Positions 56,989 to 64,000 of a stretch of 64,000 bases of DNA are shown here, piece after piece. The notes beneath the pieces were generated by a model, which was not told where the DNA came from, did not search any database, and worked only from the letters and a program-made list of their open reading frames with translations. Source of the DNA: Cyanodermella asteris (Eukaryota > Ascomycota > Lecanoromycetes > Ostropales > Stictidaceae); NCBI GenBank assembly GCA_900618795.1, contig UYJD01000004.1:964605-1028604 (forward strand). The letters are read 5' to 3'. Positions within the stretch are counted from its first letter, which is position 1, and every line of letters begins with the position of its first letter. Position numbers and translations under genes: made by a program.

Positions 56989-59621
56989 CTAAAAGTCGAA
57001 CCTCAAGCCTCGACCAGGGCTCCAGCGGCCTGTCTTCGCACTCGGATATGCCGGATTGTGCACGTTCCCATTTTGCGGAGGAGCTGCAGGATGTTGATCA
57101 CCACCCGATGGCGCAAACTTGATGCCCATTTCCGGATTCCAGACAGCAGCTACAGGTGCTGGCGGCTGGACTGGCGCTCTGGTCGGTTTCGGTGCAGCCA
57201 TTTGCGCTTCCTCAAGTTCCTGCTGGACAGATACTGGGCCACCGCCTTGCGGAGCCATAGCTGCTGGCCCACCTGCCTGGTTTCCAGAGCTTCTGGTATT
57301 GTAACGTGCTCGCATGGCTTCTCGCTCCTTTTCCTGGTGCAAAGATGTCTGCTTTTGCAAATTGAGCTCCGACATTGCATTGGATAGGTCGGTCTCGACT
57401 TGACTGGCTTCGAGACGGCGTTGGTGTCTGAATTCTCTGCATTCGTCTCGGAAGTTGCCCACAAGTCTCGAAAGTTGGTTGTAGAACTCGCGTGCTTTGT
57501 CGAGGTTGGCCAGGATCTCGTGATACTGCCTGTACGCGCCTTCGAGCTTCTGCAATGCTTGTTCGCGATCCTTGGTGGCTGAAATATCGCCTCGCCGGGC
57601 AGTCGCAAACTCCTTGTTGACGCCTTTCAGCTTCGCCAGCAACTTTTCTTGCTCGTCGCGTTCTTCTTTAACCATAATGCGGTCTTCATCGTAGTCCTCG
57701 AGACGCTTGTCGAAAAGATGCTCGAACTGCGCCGCCTCGATTCTTTGCATTGGGAACTCACGTTCTAGTCTGGCTGTCTCTGAAAGGAGAGCCGGATTCA
57801 CGTCGTCCCTCTGCGCTTTCTCCCTGATGGCCTGAGCTTTACGTCGCCTTCGTCCCTCCATCCTTTCTAGGTCGTCCAGGATGGCTCTCAGTTTTGTTGC
57901 CTCGACGTGAACCTTCGGAGACATCACGGTCTTCCTGCTATTTGGCACATAGTTCTCTAGATCCATTGTCGTGCCCTCCATGACTTTCAGAGCAGAGTCG
58001 GAATGCCGGATCTTGTCTTTGATCTGACTATCGCTATTTGTCGCCATTTTGATATAGCCGTCTATTTCTCCGATTTTCTGGTAGAGTTTTGGAACAGCCA
58101 CATCTGCGCGTGGCCGTCTCCACCGATCAGTGCCATACTTTTCTCGCGACTGGTCGTCTTCCGCTGCCTCTGCCTGCAGAAGCGATACTCCTTCTTGATA
58201 CACAGCCTCATCGTCTGCTCTCAACTTCTCAACTTCACGGTATGATCGCCGCAGCTTGTGGGCGCCACCCTGTTGTCTAATCTCGTCCGCATGTTGTTTG
58301 ATCGATGCCGGCAGGCCCAGCGGCTTCTCCAGCGCCTCTAATGATCCAGGAAGATTAAGTGTCCCGAGGAAGTCGCGCATTCTGTTGTTCAACACTTCGA
58401 GCTCGTCGATTATGTGAGCGTTCACCAACCGATCTCGTTTCTCAGCATATAGGCTCGCCGCCACGTGGACAGAATATGGCACCAGACGAGTGAACAACGG
58501 CCGACCAAGTTTGCCCTTGTCCCCCAAGGATGTCAACGGGTCGGATATGTCTGTCGGCCTCTTGGCTACCGCAAGATTCGCTCGGTCCAGCTTCTTGAGC
58601 TCAGACTTTGGCGGCACCATCTGCAGGTATATCATGTCATTATCCTTTTCCGCTCTTCTCAAATCCTCAGTTGCTTTGCCTTTGAGTTGGTTTAAATCGC
58701 CAATGACTGTCCTGTTGACCCACTGGGCCTCTCTCATGCCCTCATTCGCGCATGCAATAGCGTCTCGAAGACGCGCAACCTCTTCACCATATTTGGTCTT
58801 CTCCAAACAATCGCAAGCGGCCCGATATTGGGCGGCCGCAGCAAAATGGTGATGCTTGACGCTCATGTGGTGAAGCCATTCGGTCTCAACACTTTCCGTC
58901 TTTGTGCCCGAGTCCGCAGAGCTGTCGTAGTAATCCGAGACCTTTGCTGCCAGTCGGGCGATAGTGCCATCCTTGTAGTTGTTCTTGACGGCCACAGACC
59001 AAGAACATTCCTGTGCCTGTGCCAGCATGAGCTGCTGCAGACACTCCAGTGTGACCAGATCCATATCTTCGGGCAATGTAGCTTCCAGCGTGGGAATCAA
59101 GTCCTCTTTCATCCACGCAAATACTCCTGCCGCTCTTGAAAAGTAATCGCTCGCCGACTTCAGCCCATCGACCGTGGTTCTATTCAAGCCATTCGCAAGC
59201 TGGGAATATAGTGCTGCCAAGTTGAAGAGCACATTCACGAGCTCAAATCTCACGCTACCATCCGTGATGCCACTCAATGTGTTGAAGCCCAGGGCTGTCG
59301 TCCACTTAAACTCGACCCCGATCTCTGTCGGAAACTTGCCGCTTAGCCAGACGAGCTGGGCGGCATACTGCGAGATCTTTGGTACGCCGCTAACGTGTGC
59401 CTCATGGATGCTCACAGCCTCTATCCGTAACCGATCGATGGCGGCAAGGTCCTCCTTGAACATGTCTGGGTGTTGGTCATACTGATCGGTTATGTATTTC
59501 TTGAGGGCTTCGGAGAGGGAGAAAGGATGCGTGCGGCGAAAGGGAATGGAGAGCATGTTGCTGTACTTTGTCAGATTCCTACTTCCTGGTAGCTGAAGAG
59601 GTTATGTACTCACGACGCCAT
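56989..59621 (-). CDS. palA: pH-response regulator PalA/Rim20 (BRO1-V domain protein)
   Basis: A Bro1-family scaffold that brings the transcription factor PacC/Rim101 to ESCRT-III for processing at alkaline pH. A first exon of only 8 nt (59621-59614, ATGGCGTC) joins across a 53-nt intron to 59560-56989, giving 859 residues that begin MASNMLSIPFRRTHPF, the family's start. The BRO1 domain fills about residues 1-390 (KKYITDQYDQHPDMFKEDL, AAQLVWLSGKFPTEIG, LVNVLFNLAALYSQLA, LQQLMLAQAQECSW). The V domain of long coiled helices follows to about residue 720. The C-terminal tail is Gln/Pro-rich (PKPTRAPVQPPAPVAAVW). The V domain in this family binds YPxL motifs. The paralogue Bro1/PalC is less likely given the start and tail. 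Confidence 0.93.
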
Positions 59622-61512
59622 TTTGGAGAGCTGGCGCTGGCCACAACAGGCTGCTTGCTTGAAAAGAAGGTTGTTGATGGTGGGGTGTGAAGCAGAGCGT
59701 TATGATTTCCAAGGCGCGTCACTGGAGGTCGCATGACGTTTCATGTTCAAGGCAGGAGTACAGCGCGGCTGATTGTGCCAGCGACCCCTCTCAGTGAGAA
59801 TGGCTGGCAGGCTTAGTGGGATACCAACTAATCACGGCCACCTAGACCGCCCTCCCCTTCCCTACTCGGACCGATATTCTGTCGGCTCATGGCGTCAAAG
59901 CTTCACCCTTGACACTTCCTTACCTATTACCTGGCAAGATCTCAGCATCAGTAGCCAGACGGAAGACTTGTTTCGCAAACACTAGCAAAGATTGGACCTT
60001 TCAAGAATCTGTTCAGTGATCTCCAACCGCCAACTGAACTGAGAACTTTATCATTCTCGGGAATCGGAATAGTTGTCAAGGTTCAATCACCGCCAGTAAC
60101 CTCAGAACATGATGCAAAGTGTATCGGCTACCAACAAACAGCCTGGACTTTTGAGGCTCGACACTCAGTCAGCCTTACGACAAGTATCCTTCTGACCCAC
60201 GATCATGGAATCTGGTATATTTGGCTGCCATCAGCTCCAGCCTGATACGACCTTCTGACACAGCGGAAAGCTGAAACCGGCGGACTTTCTCTCGTCCGAA
60301 CACTCAGATCCTCGAATCGCCGACGCCTTTACCGTCGCCATGTTGCGGAACTATTCTACAAAAATGCAAGTATGTTGCTGTACAGTCAGAACAACGAGTT
60401 GGTGCCAAAAGTACCTGCCTGGGTCTAGGCTGAACTCGCTATGCACACACGAGCCTTTCTGCAGTCCTGGCCCATCACTTCCCTGACACGGCCAAGCTGC
60501 CGGCGCACAGTGACTTCACCGCAGCGTCGCGCAACAGAAAACACTGCCACGATCCGCAAAGTCCTTATGACTTCAGCGAAACGGAAACCACACATGTTGG
60601 CCGAAACAACCGAACCGCAAGGACTCCTGTTTCCAATGCTGATTACAAGAGAAAAGGCGCAGGCCCGGTTCCTCCATCGCTTGCAACATGTTGTACACTC
60701 CCGTATCGCTCCCCCCAAGCATCTCACAATCGCGTATCACTTGCCTACCGTCGCCCACGTATTACTCCCCGGCTGACAGCCGAAAGAATTATTAATAACA
60801 ATCAGTCCTTGTTGCTTACTCTCCCGCCCACGTTTCACGTCAAACCTCAATTGCTGCGCACCACTACTTGCGTCTCAGACGAGAGAACACCTAGGCTACA
60901 TAGCGTCCCTCGTCCCGTCCGATCACTTCCCAATCTTGACCCTTTCTTTCCCTTTTGAAACCTCTGTAGATCATGCGCGAGATTCTCGGGCAGATTTGGC
61001 AGTCTATATTGGCTATAGTGCTATCGATATTTGGGAACTGAAAATGCAAAGACTTGGGCGGAGAGTGCATCCTTGAAGGAACTGAAGGAACTGGAAGATG
61101 TCTGCGACACACCATCACGATTGATCGAAGACCGACTTTTCACTCTTTTCAACCAAATACGCTCTTTTACAGCTCACACTCGCTGATTAAGACGCTCTTT
61201 TATACGATTTCGATCTCTTTCTGTGGAAGACACAACGACCATACTACGAACGCTCCGACCAAACCGCCTTGAAGGCGACGAGAACATACCCCAGTTCATA
61301 CAACTGAGCTCTATCAACCTTACCAAATCCCAGCCGGACCATCACTAAAACGGATCAATTACAAGCACTCTACCGTTAGATCTCAATAGACCTCCCCATC
61401 GACTTAAGCGCCCCTATCTCCATTCACAGACACTCTACCGTCTGCAACAACGAACCTTCCCATCAACTCAACCATTCCATCTCCATCCCCATTCTTCAAA
61501 TTCTCCGCCACA
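59622..61512. promoter_or_regulatory. Divergent intergenic region between palA and the single-pass membrane protein gene
   Basis: The 1.9 kb should carry both promoters. The last 300 bp before 61513 are C/A/T-rich and G-poor, like a fungal 5' leader, and the segment 60890-61240 may belong to a long leader. One small hydrophobic frame at 60973-61041 is listed separately. A longer + frame at 60441-60776 has no family resemblance. I do not see a PacC-site cluster (GCCARG) near palA that I would trust. Confidence 0.4.
60973..61041 (+). CDS. Possible 22-residue hydrophobic micropeptide or upstream ORF
   Basis: A complete ATG-to-TGA frame encoding 22 residues with the central segment IWQSILAIVLSIFG, hydrophobic enough for a membrane helix. 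It lies about 470 bp upstream of the membrane-protein ATG and could be an upstream ORF in a long leader. The start context is ordinary. It may well be chance; no family is recognised. Confidence 0.15.
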   Translation: MREILGQIWQSILAIVLSIFGN

Positions 61513-62313
61513 ATGTACATACCCGCGCTCCACATCCGCGATACCGCGCCCGAAGTAACGCCCGTCTACACCGGCATCACGCCCCTAACAGCCGGCGCCA
61601 TCGCCGCCGACCTCTTCCTTACCGCATTCGTAATCTGGCTCTGCGTCCGACACCGACGACGCAGAGAAGCAATCGACCGGCAACGCAAACGCATGGCCGA
61701 GAACGTCGCCACCCGACAACGCGCAAGCCGATGGCTATCTGGCGTACTACTCCTAGGACGGAGTCCGAGCACAATACGAAAGGAACGGGAACTGGCGGGC
61801 GTGGGTGGGAAAGACGGTGAAGGAGGCTCGGGACTCGCCGGGATCAGAGAAGAGGATGACGAGTTCGAAGAGGTCGATCTCAAGTACGAGAAGAGCATCA
61901 TCGTCGAACAGATCATCAACCCGAACGTCGAGCGCCCAGCTCGAACATGGAGTCCCCAACCGCCTCCCCTGCGATCCCGAGAAGACTCGGACGCGGATCT
62001 CAACTCGATGAAATCTTTCAAGAGCTCCACCAAATCGCTCCGCGACCTCAAGTACGAAGCCAAGGAAGCGAAAGTCAACCGCCCACTGCACGAAATCGGT
62101 GCGGCACGGGATCCGAGCAGACCTAGGAGCGGGAGTCGGAGTCGGAGTCGGAGTCGTAGCACAAAGGCGACGGCGGTGCAGATTGTGAAGGCGAAGGATA
62201 GGGATCTGGATTGGGGCGCCATGCTGGGGGCGCCGGTGACGCCGAGGACGCCACGGCAGATGGTCAGGGCTTGGGAGGAGTATGGTGGGGAGGACGAGAA
62301 GGGGGTGAGATGA
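61513..62313 (+). CDS. Single-pass membrane protein with Arg/Ser repeat, function unknown
   Basis: The 266-residue, intron-free product opens MYIPALHIRDTAPEV and has one hydrophobic segment at about residues 28-45 (GAIAADLFLTAFVIWLC), directly followed by a basic cluster (RHRRRREAIDRQRKR). That suggests the N terminus faces outside or the lumen and the basic tail lies in the cytosol. The tail is charged and probably disordered, with an acidic patch (REEDDEFEEVD) and a GSRSRSRSRSRST tract encoded by a trinucleotide-like repeat at about 62131-62160. No enzyme or binding domain is recognised. Conserved-looking short pieces are LKYEKSIIVEQIINP and SFKSSTKSLRDLKYEAKEAK. The long open frame and the fungal-type leader support it as a real gene. 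Confidence 0.75.
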   Translation: MYIPALHIRDTAPEVTPVYTGITPLTAGAIAADLFLTAFVIWLCVRHRRRREAIDRQRKRMAENVATRQRASRWLSGVLLLGRSPSTIRKERELAGVGGKDGEGGSGLAGIREEDDEFEEVDLKYEKSIIVEQIINPNVERPARTWSPQPPPLRSREDSDADLNSMKSFKSSTKSLRDLKYEAKEAKVNRPLHEIGAARDPSRPRSGSRSRSRSRSTKATAVQIVKAKDRDLDWGAMLGAPVTPRTPRQMVRAWEEYGGEDEKGVR

Positions 62314-63019
62314 TGTCGAGTCGTGGATGGTTCGAGTCCGTGGCTGTTCACACATAGAGGGGTGCTGTTAGGTGAGGTTGCTCGAGTGGCCTCTGTTGGT
62401 ACATGGCAGGCAAGCGTGGGAAGAAGAACTTTCGTGTTATTCTGTTTTTATGCCCTTGGTTGTAGCAGATTATTTCCGACAATTTGGATTTTGTGTGATC
62501 TTGAAGCCTTTTTTTTTCCAAGTTGTTGACGGCATCAAAAAAACCCTAGTCCAAACATACAGTATACATATAGGATCCCTTTTCTTGTTCAACAGACGTG
62601 GACTGTTTTTGTCAATTGCTGTTTTTGCGGGAAACGGGGCGACATGGTTCGGAACTTTTGGCTCGAACCGGATTTACCTAACCACCAGCCCAAGATGTCG
62701 AGTGCGATTTGAGCGCGACAGGATATGAAGAATCCCCAGCCTGTTCGTATCCAAAATTAGCGTGGCAGCTGGGCTAACTGGGATGTCGATTTGTGGCATT
62801 AGCAAGACAACGATTCCGTATCACTGCACATGGGGTTGATACGGCAGCTCAATTGTGGTCATTTCACTTGATTTGATTAATGTACAGTATTTTCAAACTG
62901 ATGCCACTGTCGTGGGGCTCACTATTCGACAGACTCCATAATATCAACCGCTTCAAGTAGTGCAGACTTCAGGATTTTCGAGGTTTCTTTCGTTCATCCA
63001 AAAAGCAGATTTAAACCGC
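62314..63019. terminator. Convergent 3' region between the membrane protein and the DUF1761-like gene
   Basis: Two genes end into this 706-bp region. It is AT-richer than the coding parts and has T-runs (62509-62517) and an A-run (62538-62543). No gene is supported. Confidence 0.4.
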
Positions 63020-63722
63020 TTAGTTGAAAGGGTTGGTGCGCGTTCCCCAGTAGGTGAGGAACAAGCTGAGGCCGACAGTCTCGAAGATGCGGGCCAGAGC
63101 ACCAACAGCGACGGTGTCGAGCGGACGGTTCTCAGTGACAATCTGGGCGACAAACTATACATTGTTAGCATGGTCTCATTCGATTCCGAGAGAGTCTGAA
63201 CGTACGCTAGGGGCAGAGCTGGCGAAGAAGATCAAGGAGCCGAGGTAAGCGGCGCCTTTGTAGCTGAGAGTACCAGTAGCGTTGATCAGAGCACCGACAC
63301 CGTATGTCTGCAGAGCAGACCCGGCGAGGGAGCTACCCCAGGCAGCGGCGGCGCTGGCGGCCTCCTTGGACTTTGCGAACTCCTCCTTGGTGTTCGCGGC
63401 CTGGGCACGGTGGTAGGTGTCACCGAAGACAGGGGCCAAGATGGCGAGGGAGGCGGCGTGGGTGAAGATGGTGCCGAGGGCAATGGCCGAAGGCTTGACC
63501 GGGGGAAGGTCTGGATACTTGTCAGTCTGAGCTCGATTGTAGCAGAATTAACCTCAGGTCGGTGGAGATCGTTGATAGCGGTTGAGGTACAAACAGTGAC
63601 AATACAACTTCGATTGAAGCCACGTTGTTGTTGTCGTCGTCTCCACAGCTTCCAGCAAACTTTGGTAGCTCACATAGCTCCGACATGGTGGTGGAAAGAT
63701 ACTCACAGTGAAGAGTGGCCAT
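63020..63722 (-). CDS. Small membrane protein of DUF1761 type
   Basis: Three exons (63722-63707, 63510-63206, 63154-63020) join to 151 residues; introns are 196 nt (AGACTGACA branch) and 51 nt (GCTAAC branch). The product starts MATLHYLPPVKPSAIALGT and has about four hydrophobic segments: IALGTIFTHAASLAILAPVF, SSLAGSALQTYGVGALIN, GAAYLGSLIFFASSAPS and ARIFETVGLSLFLTYW. A charged loop (EEFAKSKEAASAAAAWG) lies between the first two. Size and sequence fit, from memory, the fungal DUF1761 family of unknown function. The first exon is only 16 nt; its choice rests on phase and on the family-like start. Confidence 0.82.
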
Positions 63723-64000
63723 TGTGATGGATTTATGAGTAATCGAAGTAGATTTGAGGTTGATCGAGGTAGTTTTTGGGGTAGAATTGAGCTCGAGTGG
63801 TGATGGGGAAGAAAGAGAAAGGCAGCGCAGCGGTCGAGAGGGCGGTTATGGCGTGTGCAAAAGCTGCGGGACAACAATGACCTCATCACAGCGGACGCAG
63901 CTTCCCTGCTCGCCGGGCAGCCTTTCAGTGCGTCCAGAACGACCGCCAAGACCTCGGCCGAACTTGCCGCATTTGACGAATCCTTCCATTTAAGCTCAAA
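63723..64000. promoter_or_regulatory. Promoter side of the DUF1761-like gene
   Basis: 278 bp upstream of the start codon up to the window end. No other gene is seen. Confidence 0.4.

Noticed and set aside
62323-62345. tRNA-like T-arm (GGTTCGAGTCC)
   Set aside because: The flanking bases do not pair as a T stem and no acceptor, D or anticodon arm can be built around it.
61566-62355. Long - strand frames opposite the single-pass membrane protein
   Set aside because: Arg/Ser/Leu-rich shadows of the + strand gene, with no start context or family.

Overview
The window is nuclear DNA of a filamentous ascomycete. Short introns (about 47-200 nt, mostly near 50) carry GT..AG ends and CTGAC/CTAAC-type branch sites. 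The gene set (palA/RIM20, a fungal cytochrome P450, DGAT1, a large alanine-rich 'apolipoprotein-like' repeat protein, HET-type remnants) is also typical. Dothideomycetes is my best guess from memory of the protein sequences, not from a search. One run of 387 N (47004-47390) is an assembly gap. I see no rRNA, tRNA, CRISPR array or intact transposon.

Layout. 1-4419 has no recognisable gene. 4420-8160 (-) is a Cdc25-type RasGEF with an SH3 domain. 8161-19292 is an 11-kb stretch with no gene I can support. 19293-20941 (-) is a cytochrome P450. 22039-27608 (-) is a giant repeat protein of about 1,824 residues with a membrane anchor. 28915-30000 (+) is a Rossmann-fold NAD(P) dehydrogenase/epimerase. 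30474-30980 (+) is the RPA14 subunit of replication protein A, followed in the same frame by a long open frame of unknown status. 31661-33318 (-) is a mitochondrial 3-hydroxyisobutyryl-CoA hydrolase.

33.8-40.3 kb is a graveyard. It holds an epoxide hydrolase pseudogene, a 2-oxoglutarate/Fe(II) oxygenase whose N-terminal part is broken, an MFS drug-type transporter that is complete in layout but carries two visible lesions, and a HET-type remnant. The first three look like an oxygenase/hydrolase/exporter set of the kind found in secondary-metabolite clusters, now decayed.

41.1-63.7 kb is gene-dense and conserved: Hlj1-type DnaJ (+), Pfs2 polyadenylation factor (-), DGAT1 (+), the assembly gap, TatD nuclease (+), NIP7 (-) and NOC3 (+) on a shared 254-bp promoter, a CAF1/PARN-type deadenylase (-), a PRCC-domain protein (+), palA/RIM20 (-), an unknown single-pass membrane protein (+) and a small DUF1761-like membrane protein (-). 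NIP7 and NOC3 both serve 60S ribosome assembly, which fits co-regulation. The other neighbours have unrelated housekeeping roles. Exon joins given below were worked out by hand from splice signals and reading phase; the joined lengths of all genes called intact are multiples of three.
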